Origin: Rhyacophila brunnea
Lineage: Eukaryota; Arthropoda; Insecta; Trichoptera; Rhyacophilidae
Length of the DNA stretch: 64,000 bases
Assembly (NCBI GenBank): GCA_022495005.1
Contig: JAGYXB010002040.1
Location: 62,001 to 126,000, forward strand
Reading direction: 5' to 3'
Shown: piece after piece, positions 11,604 to 22,024 of the stretch
Position numbering within the stretch: position 1 is the first letter of the stretch
How the letters are laid out: each line of letters opens with the position of its first letter
Notes under the pieces: model-generated
The model's input: the letters and a program-made list of their open reading frames with translations, nothing else
What the model was told of the DNA's origin: nothing
The model's database searches: none
Position numbers and translations under genes: made by a program

Positions 11604-12468
11604 TAGGGAGCGGATTTATATGCAACAAAAAACATGATTGTATGCATGCACGTATGCACTTAAAATCATTAAAATATGCACTAAAACCGAAGAAACATGC
11701 AGTTAAAAATTTTCATTTTTTATGGGAAAATATGTAAATACCCACTTTACCCAATATTACTGACAAAAAATCGAATAACTAGTTAATAATATGTTTTTAA
11801 CATAATAAGATAGCAGAACAAAAAAACACAAACAATGAATATAAAGTAAATCAATTACAATTTTCAAAATAGTTTTTTTACAAGTACAAATAATTGAAAA
11901 ACTAAACATAACTTAGAAAACAAAAACGACACACTTAACTATTCCTATCCTAAATACTATTTTCTGTTTTTCGCCCGAAAAAAAATATTTTTAAGTACAA
12001 TAATATTTTTTTCAATATTATGATGATCTGGAATTAAATTTTCCGCATAGGTATCTGTCAGTATTTTGTTTATATACGGAAAACGACCTCTCAATGTCCA
12101 CAGAGGTGATTGGGCAAACTTTAAATAAAAGTGGCTGAGTTTAATTCACTTTTTCTGATAGATCCACAGCTCAGAGATGGCATTAAAATGCAAGTGCATC
12201 TAAACTATCCACCTTCCTAACTTAGTTATATTTCGATAAAATAATTTAAAAATACTAAAATTAAAATTCAAAAGCTCTAAAATATGCATTTATTTATGAA
12301 ATATGTACTAATGTCTCAAATATGCTCTAACGCCTCAAATATGCATTTATATGCATAATACAATTTTATTTTTGAATTCTGTGTTATTCAAAACAGATTT
12401 TTGTGCAACTCTCATAGCTGTGCATACACCCTAACAAAACATGCACTGGCATATAAATCCGGGCCCTA
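11604..12468. mobile_element. hAT-type non-autonomous element, nested
   Basis: Inverted ends begin TAGGGAGCGG on the left and TAGGGCCCGG on the right, and both continue CGGATTTATATGC. Flanking 8-bp direct repeats are CTTATAAC (11596-11603) and CTCATAAC (12469-12476), with one mismatch. An 8-bp duplication with (C/T)AGGG ends points to the hAT superfamily. The 865-bp interior is AT-rich, with many atgcata words, and has no transposase frame. It sits inside the larger inverted-repeat element, so it arrived later. Confidence 0.8.
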
Positions 12469-12761
12469 CTCATAACTTCCAAGGAAATATACATAGAATG
12501 ATCATTATTTTTTGTATTCTAATTCAATTAAAGTACTTCTGGAATATGTAAGAAAAGAAGAAATATAATACAATTTTATGTCTAAAAAAATAAAATAAAA
12601 AACGTAGTATGGATTTGCATCCTTCTGCCTCTAAAGATATTTTGTTAATGTGGACTTGTATCTTAGTTACCTAGCCAAAATAAAACAATTTATAAGTTAA
12701 AAAAACTTATAAGTATAAATATAACAAAGCAAAACACATTTTTTTTAAAAATTTTATTATG

Positions 12762-13935
12762 TCATCATCATCAGCCTGAATCTATTCACTGCTGGAGGAA
12801 GGCCTCGCTAATCTCCAAGCTGATTTTACTTCTCTCGGTCCCGTGCATTGCGTTGCCATGTACTTTTGCAGAACTATATCATTTCATCAATCCAGCGGCC
12901 TCTTGGTCTACCTTGCGGACGTTTTGTACTTCTTGAATACCACTGGATTACTAGATTTGTCCAACGATTGTCTCTTCTTCGAGCTATGTGTCTAGCCCAT
13001 CTCCATTTAAAGCTTTTAATAAACTCTATTACATCGTAAACCCTTGTCTACTTCCTTATCCACTCATTCCTATTTTTGTCATTTCGCGTTATGCCCAGGA
13101 TGCACCACTCCATACCACGTTGTGCTACTCTAAGTTTCTGGATCTCTCTTTAACTTAGGGTCCATGTTTTACACGCATATGTGATCACGGGAAGCACACA
13201 CTGGTTGAAAACTTTGCGCTTTAGGCACAGTAGAAGGTCACTTTTGAAGACATTATTCAGGCTGCCAAAACCACACCTGCCTAGCTTTACTTTGCGAACA
13301 ATTTTATTAAATATACATACATCTATAGACACTTGTTGTGCCAGATAGATGTAGTTTTTCATCTGTTAGAGCTGAATCGCATTGATGAGGATCTCTTTTT
13401 GGCCCGCAAAGCAGTTGAACATCACTTTCTTCTTTGATACACTTATTTTCAAGCCTACTTTGTTGCTTACTTCAGCGAGTTCCTGCATTCTGCTTTGGAG
13501 GTCTTCTGAGTCTTGCAAACTACTATGTATTATCATCGGCAAAGCGCAGATGACTCACGTATTCTCCATTTATGGGGATCCCTGTCATTCCAGTCAAGTT
13601 GCCTGAATAAGTCTTCAAGGGTAGCTGTAGATAGTTTAGGTGAGATCGTATCACCTTGTCGGACTCCTTTGCCGCTACTATATATATTACTGAAAATATT
13701 TATATATCACCCGGGGACTCCTTGAATTCTGAGTGCATCGAGTATTGAAAATTTCTTTATGGAATCGAACGCTTTCTCATAGTCTATTATAAAACTTATG
13801 GATGGCGCAGCTTGTATTCCTGTTACCGCTCCGATTTCTCTGATGACTTGGATATGGTCCATAGTTCTATTTTCTTCTAAAGCCGGCTTCTTCTCCCGGC
13901 TGGTTCTCGTTTAGTACATACTATTGCAGATTATT
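12762..13935 (-). pseudogene. RTE-like LINE, reverse transcriptase to 3' end
   Basis: Read on the minus strand, the order is NRTMDHIQVIREI, then FIIDYEKAFDSI (motif A with its catalytic aspartate), GVRQGDTISPKL (motif B), LEDLFRQLDW, a degraded region where the YADD box should be, KVGLKISVSKKKVMF (thumb), FNQCVLPVITYACKTWTLS, then FKWRWARHIARRRDNRW and GRPRGRW. The 3' end is cagcagtgaatagattcagg followed by ctgatgatgatg, a short (TGA)n-type tail. Several frameshifts and stops break it, and the endonuclease is absent. This order and the tail fit the RTE-type LINEs common in insects. Related 3' ends are at 16325, 33455, 52437 and 53330. The small plus-strand frames here are shadows. Confidence 0.82.
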
Positions 13936-14139
13936 GGATTTGCATCTTTCTGCTTCTAAAGTAGGTATGGCATTTGCATCTTTATGCTATTCTTTATATC
14001 TTTTTTATTATAGCAACTAGGACTTTCATCTCTCTGCCTCTAATAAATAAAGCCTTTAGCATAACGATTATTAAAAAAACTCATTTTCCCCAAAAACGGA
14101 GTTGCATCCGTCTGCCTCTGAGGTACAGATATTATAATA

Positions 14140-14975
14140 TGCAATATTAATGCTTGACATATATTTGGTAAGTACATACTATTATTCTCTGTCTAACTAA
14201 AATGTTACAGTTTTATTAACTAACTTACTAATATTGAAGAACATAATATATTATATAATTTGAAACAAACTGAGAAACATATCTACCAGAAGAAATATCT
14301 TTTTTTCATTTTTGAAATCATTTTTTTCATTTTCATCTCTGTCACGTACGATTATTATCTTATGATTAAGAAGCTTTGACCTCGAATACAAAAAGCTCGC
14401 TTGAAGTTTTCACTGAAAAATCTCTACAAGGACTGAAATTTGAATATTATCAAATTTAAATCTTCATTCACTGTCCTTAGTGAAATATTCAAAGGTACTA
14501 TTGAATATTCGGAAAGTTTTCATTTAAATTAGAAAGCCACAAATCAAAAACGAACACTGCGTAACGTCATTAAAGATAAACTAAGAGGCTATTAACAAAA
14601 GTTTAAATTGAGAAAATTATTGAAGCCTTGCATTGTACCGTTTCGTTTGAATGGTCTGGTAAGTTTCGCCTTCAATATATTTTTTATATATTAAGTTACT
14701 CGTACCGTCTATAATTATTTATAAACGATATGTACGAAAGTCGGGGTCGATCCACCGCTAGATGAAGATCACCCTTGGCTCCTTCCATCTCTTTTGTTAC
14801 TTAGTTCTTCGTGAGTTCGTTGATCCAGTGAACTTATGGTCGTTTAATATACCTTGGGTCTATGTGACTTTTATCCATCAATGTAATGTTATTTTCTACT
14901 CGGTGTGCAGCATGTACGCCCTAGTACCAAAAATAAATAAGGTTACATCGAAATAAATAAAAAAGTAAGTAAAAA
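14140..14975. other. AT-rich spacer, no feature recognised
   Basis: A 64-codon plus frame (14762-14956) has no recognised motif. No repeat boundary was seen. Confidence 0.45.
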
Positions 14976-14982
14976 CCATATA

Positions 14983-15913
14983 AAGGTGTTCGTTTAGAGT
15001 TTTGTTTTTCAAATTGGAAACACATTTTCCAGCGACAGTCAATTTAACAGCTGACAGCTGATTTGTGGTCAGTTTGGTTTGCTATTTTACCATGAATAAA
15101 CTTACGCTAGAACAATTCTTGCAAATTGTGCAAATTTATTTCGAAAATCGTGGTTCAGTTCGCGAAACTTACCGTGCACTACGTCCACAAAATTTTGTTC
15201 TTCGATGAGGCTCTTTTTTGGTTGAATGGCTACGTCAATAAAAAAAATTGCCGCATTTGGAGGAAAAAAAATCCACAAGCCAATATTGAGATGCCGTTAC
15301 ATCCACAAAAAGTCACTAGTCTGCTTTATGGGCTGGTGGAATCATTGTTCCATATTTCTTCAAAAATGATGCCGGCCAGAACGTTACAGTCAATGGAGAG
15401 CGCTATAGATCCATGATTACTGACTTTTTCATTCCAAAATTGAATGGCATTAATGTGGAAGAGCTATGGTTTTAACAAGACGGTGACATATGCCACAGAG
15501 GGCGCGCCACAATCAATTTATTGAAGGAAACATTCGATGAGCGCATAATTTGGCGTTATGTACCTGTGAATTGGCCGCAAAGATCGTGTGATTTAACATC
15601 TTTGGATTATTGTATGTAGAGATATGTAAAATAGCTAGTCTACGCCGATAAACCATAGATGATAGACGACTTAGAAGCCAACATTCGACGCGTTATTGCC
15701 GATATATAGCCTTAGCTGTTCCAAAAAGTTGTTGAAAATTGGACCTCCAGATTGCGCTTTCTTCGAGCCAGCCGCGGCGCTCATATACCCGAAATCATAT
15801 TAACACTAGGTATATATATTTTCTTCCCAATAGAGCAATACCATGGCCATTACCACGATTTTTATGTGTTTTATTTAATTTTAAAATTCTATACCTCTAA
15901 AATCTCCACCCGT
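14983..15913 (+). mobile_element. Mariner-like element, deleted
   Basis: The transposase remnant at 15092-15795 is flanked by loosely matching inverted ends: left TA|AAGGTGTTCG..TTTAGAG and, as reverse complement of the right, TA|ACGGGTGG..TTTTAGAG, with TA at both boundaries. The match is imperfect, so the ends are approximate. The leader tgtggtcagtttggtttgct directly before the ATG is a conserved-looking untranslated lead of this type of insect mariner. Confidence 0.6.
15092..15795 (+). pseudogene. Mariner-superfamily transposase remnant
   Basis: Translation from 15092 starts MNKLTLEQFLQIVQIYFENR and GSVRETYRAL, an N-terminal helix-turn-helix of the type found in insect mariner-like transposases. 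The frame then jumps by deletion to ILFFDEALFWLNGYVNKKNC (first catalytic D in the SDEAHF-type motif), then NGINVEELWF, QDGDICHRGRATINLL (second D), VNWPQRSCDLTSLDY (third D) and VVENWTSRLRFLRASRGAH near the C-terminus. Forty-one residues separate the second and third D by my count, which would be a DD41D arrangement. There are at least four in-frame stops and one or two frameshifts, and most of the HTH-to-catalytic linker is missing. It is inactive. Confidence 0.82.
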
Positions 15914-15919
15914 TATATT

Positions 15920-16320
15920 AGTTAAATTAATCACAATATTATAGTACTTATTCCACGTACCTACTCATAGAATGTGGAATAAGTTATATAACCTTGGCAA
16001 AATGCTGAAAAAAATTGGAAAATAATCTACAGTGTTGAGTTAGTAAATTGAATCTGGTGTATTATGTAACCTAACCACAAATCTGATATAGAGTAAGATT
16101 AATATACTAAAAGTTTGTTCGTACAAGTAAATCCATTTAACGGCGCAAAGTATCAAAATGTAAATCATACGCAATTATTAAACTTGTTGTTTTACCTACA
16201 TTTTTTTTATCATATTTCATTTTGCTATAATTGTTTTCTAGTGTCTCTGAAAACATTATTTAATTGAAATTTATTGCGAACACCTTAATATTACTTCAAT
16301 ATTTTTATTATCAAAAGTTC
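15920..16320. other. AT-rich spacer, no feature recognised
   Basis: Nothing beyond AT-rich sequence was recognised between the mariner remnant and the LINE 3' end. Confidence 0.5.
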
Positions 16321-16324
16321 TTGT

Positions 16325-16640
16325 TCTTTTGCGGCGCTACATCTCGGGGTGGACCTTGACTGCCTCAAGCGGACTCCTTCATTCTTATCGGTCTTCATCT
16401 TTCCATCACCAGTTAATGGCTTTCAGTATTCACAAGTCTTTCTCTATGCTATCAAGCTATTAAAAGTATTATCATTATAACCTGGATAAATCCACTGCTG
16501 AACGAAGTCCTCTCCAAGCCGATTCGATTCCTTTCGGTTTCGTGAATTATGTTGCCACGATCTTCCGTAAATTGTTTCGTCGATAACTTTCAAACGTTTT
16601 CTTCTTCTTGTAAACATTTGGTTGACTACATTTACCAAAA
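16325..16640 (-). pseudogene. RTE-like LINE 3' end
   Basis: The plus strand reads taacctggataaatccactg then ctgaacgaagtcctctccaa. Its reverse complement is the same 3' terminal signature (CAGCAGTGGATnnATnCAGG followed by a short repeat) seen at 12.76, 33.7 and 52.97 kb. Beyond it, gttgccacgatcttccgtaa corresponds to the WQRSWRPSI-type coding end of the LINE in minus orientation. Only the 3' terminal few hundred bases survive. Confidence 0.6.
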
Positions 16641-17067
16641 GATTGTTTCTTTTTCAATCTATTTCTGGCATAATTCGTTAAAGGATTTTAGAAAACATTA
16701 ACACATCGCATACATTTGATTGTTTCTTTATTGAAATATTCTATTATTAGTTTCTTTTCGTAATTCTCAGCATTCACCTCTCCATACAACACAACGTTTA
16801 ATCTGCATGCATTTTATAATATGTATCTTTTTCATATTATTACATTGTTGAGAGCTTTGAATTTTGGTTGCAATTGAAAGTAACTTTTGAAGATATCCAC
16901 GCAGCTAAAACACTTCTGCCTTTGATCTGGGTACAATTTCATCAAAAAATATGCCGTCTATTTTAAAAATCGAAAAATAATCTATAACTTATAAAACTCG
17001 TTAAAAACATACTCAAAGAAACCGACTAACTAAATGTCAATATATATTTTATTCTGCTTATATTTAT

Positions 17068-17441
17068 GGCTCCCACAAGGGGGGGGGGTGATAAGGCTCT
17101 AGCCTGGGGGCCCGGACTCAGGAGGGGCCCGGTGTGGCGAGTCGACCAGATAAAAGAGATAAACACACATAACACACCTTTCTCTAATAGTAAAAAAAGT
17201 CGCTATTTTCCTTCAATAATTTTATTCTTTAAAATTATGTGCTTGTACGATATAATTTTTAATTGTGTATCGATACTCGGCAATTCCATAATTCAAATGG
17301 ATGTATTAAAATATACAAAAAAACACTAAATATATACATTTACGCTACTGTAGAGCATCACAGTGCCTTTATCCTTAGCGATAGGTAGGGGGGCCCGCCA
17401 AAGATTGTAGCCTGGGGGCCCGCTTCAGGGTGTGGGGGCCA
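17068..17441. mobile_element. GC-rich insertion with 13-bp target duplication
   Basis: Exact direct repeats TGCTTATATTTAT lie at 17055-17067 and 17442-17454. Between them the ends are inverted (ggctcccaca on the left, tgtgggggcc on the right). The word gcctgggggcccg occurs near both ends, at about 17104 and 17411, and G runs occupy the left end. The centre (17160-17380) is AT-rich. No frame looks coding. The GC-rich ends against an AT-rich genome, the inverted termini and the direct flanking repeats all argue for one insertion event. The 13-bp duplication is longer than for hAT (8) or Mutator (about 9), so the class is open. Confidence 0.6.
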
Positions 17442-17459
17442 TGCTTATATTTATTGCAA

Positions 17460-18190
17460 TAAAATATGGGTTACTAGCTAATAAAAACGGGCATATTATT
17501 GTTCTAATTTTAAATTATATTATTATCGAAAAAATAGTCAGTTACGTTTGCTACATAAGAACATTATTTACCACATATATTGAGTTGTGGGTCTATCGAT
17601 TATTGAAAATAGACACCTCATTATATCCATACACAAGATAGATGTAGTACCTTTTTGAGTTGATTGCAATTAATGAGGATCTCTCGCAATGCAATGAAAC
17701 ATGACTTTTGTTAATTTTTAAGTTCATCAATACGTAAAGATTTTACATTTTTATGGAGGAATTAAAAATAATTGTCATTTCAATTAATATGAATATAATA
17801 ATTATATAATTTCCCATGTGACTTATTATTTGGCCAATATTGTAGACTTTGCTCTATTCAACTATGTCATGAAGTTATTTTTGTTTTGGTTCATAAAACT
17901 GACTAGGGATACCAACTCGCTGGACTATTAATATAATTTATTCAAAAAGCTTACGTATAGAGATTTCCCATGATGACGGCCGACTGCCAAATTGTGGACA
18001 ATAAGTTGTTGTTTGAGAGTTTCCCGACACTTTTCATTTAAAATTTTGGATTTAGTCACGAACAATTTTCATACAGGCTAACACCTATGTTATAACCATT
18101 ACAAACTATTTTTGTATTCATAATTTAAATTTTAAAGTGATGCAGTAACAATAATTAATATAGTTTCTTTCAGATATGGCGTAACGAAAG
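17460..18190. other. AT-rich spacer, no feature recognised
   Basis: No motif or repeat was recognised. Short plus frames lack any family signal. Confidence 0.5.
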
Positions 18191-18194
18191 TTAC

Positions 18195-18475
18195 AATATT
18201 CATACTATCGACCGAAGGTACTTGCTGGAATTTGAATTTAAATTCTAATAGATGTAAGTTTTGTACTATTCTATTTGAGTCGTTTTTTGCGACCCGGGTT
18301 TCGCCCTTCGGCATCTTCAGGCACTATGTACACTCACCAAAAGGCAAATACACACTGTCGCCAGTACACAATTTAAATCCATTAGAACGTTACAATATTG
18401 TGCTGAAGTACCCAGGAGCAACTTTCCATGACCTTGGTTGGCGTGTATTAGAGCGTACGTGATATCTATTTTGTT
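18195..18475 (-). mobile_element. Penelope-like element terminal repeat fragment
   Basis: The arms at 18243-18271 and 18361-18389 are inverted versions of one word (ttctaatagatgtaag against the reverse complement of aatccattagaa) and enclose the hammerhead-like core at 18288-18324. The left edge, tactatcgaccgaaggtac, is shared in inverse orientation with 726-820. Penelope-like retroelements are known to carry minimal hammerhead motifs in their terminal repeats; assignment rests on that motif. No reverse transcriptase or GIY-YIG endonuclease sequence is attached. Confidence 0.5.
18288..18324 (-). ncRNA. Minimal hammerhead-ribozyme-like motif
   Basis: On the minus strand the order is TGC, CTGAAGA (core C-U-G-A-N-G-A), TGCCGAAGGGC (short stem II with a GAAG loop, allowing one bulged U), GAAA, then CCCGGGTC (very short stem III ending in a GUC cleavage triplet) and GC(A), which can pair with the leading TGC as stem I. 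The predicted cleavage is after the C opposite 18291. Stem III is self-complementary with almost no loop, as in the minimal hammerheads of retroelements that are thought to work as dimers. The bulged U next to stem II weakens the call. Confidence 0.5.
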
Positions 18476-18714
18476 ATAATATATTACGGTCAATCCTCTA
18501 TGTGAAAAGACCTCACTCGCTACCGGTTGCCATATAAAGTATAAGATTTTTCGCACATCTCAAATGCAACACGTCGAATATATTATCGATGTGGTTTAGC
18601 TGATGTTCACAAAACAAATATGATTTAATGTACCTACCTCCGCACACAGCTCGAATGTGAAATTTTAGTTAACAAAGCAGCTGGTATCGGAAGCAACAAA
18701 TTTCACTCAAGAAA

Positions 18715-18875
18715 GAGAAAACTGGAAATGTTGCAACGGCACATGTGCAGCAACTGCTTCCACTGTCACTGTCCTGGGCTAAACTCACGGAAGAAAGTTG
18801 CAACATAGCGCCCAGTTTCGATGCATGACTATATCTCAGTCGAGACGGTTTTCAATGTGCGACCGGACTTATTCT
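18715..18875 (+). repeat. Dispersed repeat sharing words with 11118-11368
   Basis: The block contains ttgcaacggcacatgtgcag, tctcagtcgagacgg and tgtgcgaccgg in the same order as the 11.1 kb copy. Similarity is patchy but the order is kept. It is GC-raised, and no coding was recognised. Confidence 0.35.
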
Positions 18876-19290
18876 TTCTGTGACATATTGCTAACGGACT
18901 TCGGCGATAATTTCATCTTTACCATCTTTATCCTGTCTGTTTCCGTTCTAAACAGTGATGACAAAGCCGAAATCAAACCAGTAACTGAGATTCTTGAACC
19001 AAAAGTTTCTTCTTCTGTCCGGGTCTATTGTCAGGGGAAATATCTTCTTGTGTTTGCAGAAGTTGATATCTCTCGGTGTGCCAAATGCTGTGGCAAACGT
19101 ATGCAATGTTTTTAGTTTTAACTTATTATGTTATTTATTTCACCCTTTTCATTATCGATATCACCTTGATAGTAATAATATTGTCCTTCTAACTGATTTA
19201 GAGCATGTGTGTGTACAATCGCATTTCGAAAGCTTTACGTTTTCTGAGAATTGTTTTTGTGAGTCTACATGCCTCCACTCAATATACTAG
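18798..19290 (+). other. Two overlapping unrecognised open frames
   Basis: Frames of 105 codons (from 18798) and 98 codons (from 18994) overlap in different phases. The first has six cysteines, including a C-x2-C pair near its end (RCAKCCGKRMQCF), but no known zinc-binding pattern can be completed. Neither has an obvious homologue by eye. The region is GC-raised relative to its flanks and follows directly on the dispersed repeat, so a transposon coding scrap is more likely than a host gene. Both frames could equally be chance. Confidence 0.2.
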
Positions 19291-19568
19291 GAATGACAAG
19301 ATCATTCTTGTTTTGATTCCCACGTGTAGGCTGTGCTTATATAGTCCCATCACATTAAAAATAAAAAATTAAGACATCCACAATATATCATAGACAAATA
19401 TAGAAATAGGTAAAAGTATTAACAATATGATAGTATTAAAAGAAGAGTAATTCAGGAAAGTAGGTATACCGAATGAGCTAAGTAGACTCCATTTAAAGAG
19501 TGTGTAAAACAACATCCATTACAGCTCATCTCACGCAAGTGGAATATATCAATATCCGAAGCTATTTA

Positions 19569-21089
19569 TAGATCTACCATCGTAAATTGGCAGCCGGTCG
19601 AATTTGAAACTAAAATTGTCTATCGAGGATAAATTTGTCACAAATGCCATTTAATTTTACAACATGTTTCTCGAATTATGGATTGCGCTTGCGTTTATTT
19701 AGCTCTCATGGCGTCAAAATATCAAAATCACATTATATTTAGTGTTGATAAATAAAATATACCTACCTATTAAAAAAAGAGATCAACAAGTGAAAAAACC
19801 TTTTTCCTTAAATAAGGAATGTACCTAATACATAATTTTATATTTGATATAGTATTTTATAATCGAATGAGTGTTTGTTGCTAATTTAGGAAGGTACGCT
19901 ATTTTTCTTGCTCGCAAGATTTTTATTGTTTGTACATTTGAAAACATAAAGAGCATTTTAGATTATTAATAAACGAATGTGACCTTTTAATATTTGACAT
20001 TATTCGATAGCTACTTAGCACCAATTATTTGGTAAGTATTTAAAGTAAGCTATATTTTAATATAATCAACAACGAATTATGTCTCCACGAAGAAATTAAT
20101 GTAGACATCCGAAAATAACTCCGGGCGATTGGGCGTTATGACAAATTTATTCCAGACTGAGTCAAATGTTTACATTTTGAAACGTCAGTGTGCAGGATTC
20201 GGGGTATATATTTTGTTTTTGAAAATACAGAAGAAATAAGTATAGTGCATAATGGCAAGTAGTTCTAAAACAGTTCGTGGAAATGTCAGAGACATCATTC
20301 TAAAAGTATGGCAATTCTGCGATGACGAAAAGGGACAAAACGAAATGATTATTTATATCGATAATGGAATACAACGGCAAGTCGCCATGACAGTTGTTCA
20401 GTGTTACCAAGTTGCATTTATATTACAACGCAAGTTATTTCTTATTTTTTTTAGTTTTGTTCAAAGTTATGATATAAATAAAAATTAATGTCGGATAGCA
20501 ATATAAATGAATACTTACTTATTATTTGTGTATGTAAACTGATTTATAAAGAAATTTAGTGTATTAATTAAACTGACATTTACAAGTTTGAATTCCATAA
20601 TATGACCTCGACTGGTTTTATTTTTACTGTAAATGGTCCTAAGAGTGACACAGAATCGGATGATAGTCTATCTGGAATTGAACCATTATAATAGTAGTTA
20701 TATAATTTCTACATTGTTTGTGTAATTTATAGTTTGTTATCGTGTTTTATTTAAAATTCCATTGATTTTGATACTATTTTACTGTCTTTAGAGTGAATTT
20801 AATTTATTTTCGCCTTTCTTATTATATTTTTTCCATGACTAAAATATACACAATACTACTTTATATTTTACAATTTATAATTTTTCCAACTATGCATTTC
20901 TTCCTCATGGTTATAAAGAAAGTAATGCGTTTTTATTTTGATTGTGTTTATTTTTTATTTTAATATTTTTGGACATAAATCTACTACCAATAAAAATGTA
21001 TAAATAACCATTTTTTTGTTAGTTATGGCAACATTCTCAATGTCATACTAGCGCCCTCGCTGAAACGCCAATTTATGATGGTAGATCTA
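19569..21089 (+). mobile_element. Tc1/IS630-like transposon, internal deletion derivative
   Basis: Inverted ends share TAGATCTACCATC(G/A)TAAATTGGC, 23 bp with one mismatch, and are flanked by TA at 19567-19568 and 21090-21091. A transposase N-terminus starts at 20252. A C-terminal acidic tail is left near 20640-20690 (KSDTESDDSLSGIEPL then stop). The catalytic middle is gone. Length is 1521 bp. TA duplication plus the HTH-type N-terminus place it in the Tc1/mariner/IS630 group. Confidence 0.82.
20252..20690 (+). pseudogene. Tc1/IS630-like transposase, N- and C-terminal remnants
   Basis: Residues 1-50 read MASSSKTVRGNVRDIILKVW, then QFCDDEKGQNEMIIYI and GIQRQVAMT. This is the layout of the first helix-turn-helix of insect IS630-type transposases (R.xxxxIIxKVxxFxxxEK...RVAxATG). 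After about residue 52 the frame runs into unrelated AT-rich sequence and stops at 20488. Separately, the acidic C-terminus SDTESDDSLSGIEPL with two stops appears just before 20690. All DDE residues are missing. The ATG at 20252 was chosen because the residues that follow are the family start. Confidence 0.7.
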
Positions 21090-21094
21090 TAGTT

Positions 21095-21540
21095 AAACAC
21101 TATTATTTCCCTTCGAATTGGAATTGCTAAGAGCAGATTAGACAGAAAACTACTGATGATGCATCAAATTTCTAAGATAATTTATTATCAGGGATATATA
21201 AGTTATTACTACCAAGACTAGCAGAATTCTCGTTTATATCGCGTATAAGTTTTACCAGGGATCACAGAATTAATGGGAACTGAAATACCAAACAAGTGTG
21301 GAGTTACAGGCAACCGATCTCGAGTGTGGAAGAATATGAGATAAACTTAAACACGTATCAATAATACGTCATTCTAAACTTGTCTTCATATTGACAACGG
21401 TTTATACACTCACGCTCATTCACTATTGGCGCATTTAAAGGTTTCATTTTCGTAGGACACTCACACATTCAAAACCCTGCTCCAAAATGTAGTATATTGG
21501 AGTATAGCCTATTTGAATTATATTTATTAATCCATTCTGT
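21095..21540. other. AT-rich spacer, no feature recognised
   Basis: No motif was recognised between the Tc1-like element and the SINE. Confidence 0.45.
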
Positions 21541-21546
21541 GAGTCT

Positions 21547-21785
21547 TACCCATGAAGGCCGAGCGGTAATGTGTCGACCCACAATATCCTTGTTCTTGGT
21601 TCGAATCCCGGGTCTGGAAAAAACACATGTCCAGAGTATGGACCTAATATGTCGAGCAATTGGCTAACATCCATTTCTTGTAAAAACAAACAATTTTTAA
21701 TATAGCCACCACTCTATGGAGATCCATATTATGATCTTCTAATGATTGAACATGGTAAAAAAGTCTGAAAAAATACATAGCCAAA
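21547..21785 (+). repeat. tRNA-Leu/Ser-like SINE, family 1, copy 1
   Basis: An A box (aaggccgagcggt) and a B box (ggttcgaatcccgggtctgg) head the element. The shared body follows: ccagagtatggac, gctaacatccatttc, a ccactctatggag segment and a catatgatc-like end, then a final gaacatggt with a poly-A-rich tail. Five further copies are listed (35.3, 45.5, 50.1, 52.2 and 58.3 kb). The A-box wording resembles tRNA-Leu or tRNA-Ser. Typical length is about 250 bp. Confidence 0.72.
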
Positions 21786-21983
21786 TATAGATATTTTCTA
21801 GATTTTAGACGACAGTTATATGTAAACATAACTAAGAGAAATTCAGTCAGATAAGGCCACGGATAGTATCCGTACAGCAAGTAAAAATAAGTCCCGAAAA
21901 TTTGTTTAAGTCCTCTCCACCATATAGCCGTGCTTTAACTAATGCAAGCCTCAAATAATATACATACTCACTTTCAAAACTAC

Positions 21984-22024
21984 ATCGTGCATGCATTGAT
22001 TCGTTGAATAAATGCATGCACGAT
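21984..22024. repeat. Perfect 14-bp stem hairpin
   Basis: The left arm, ATCGTGCATGCATT, is exactly complementary to the right arm, AATGCATGCACGAT, with a 13-nt loop. It stands alone in AT-rich DNA. It is too short for a microRNA precursor. Confidence 0.6.

Larger units (their letters stand above)
11497..14135. mobile_element. MITE-like element with 33-bp perfect inverted ends, split by two insertions
   Basis: The ends at about 11497-11529 and 14103-14135 are exact reverse complements over 33 bp, including CCTCAGAGGCAGACGGATGC. Degenerate internal copies of the terminal word (ttgcatccttctgcctct and variants) occur at 12612, 13936, 13970 and 14022. Subtracting the nested hAT element (11604-12468) and the LINE (12762-13935) leaves roughly 600 bp of original element. 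Target duplication is uncertain: the left flank has TTAA and the right flank TTAT next to the repeat, which would suit a Kolobok- or piggyBac-like TTAA element with one change, but this is inference. Confidence 0.6.

Noticed and set aside
12848..13725. Plus-strand frames over the LINE at 12.8-13.9 kb
   Set aside because: The minus strand carries clear reverse transcriptase motifs, so the plus frames are antisense shadows.
21984..22024. MicroRNA precursor
   Set aside because: A 14-bp stem with a 13-nt loop is too short for Drosha/Dicer substrates.
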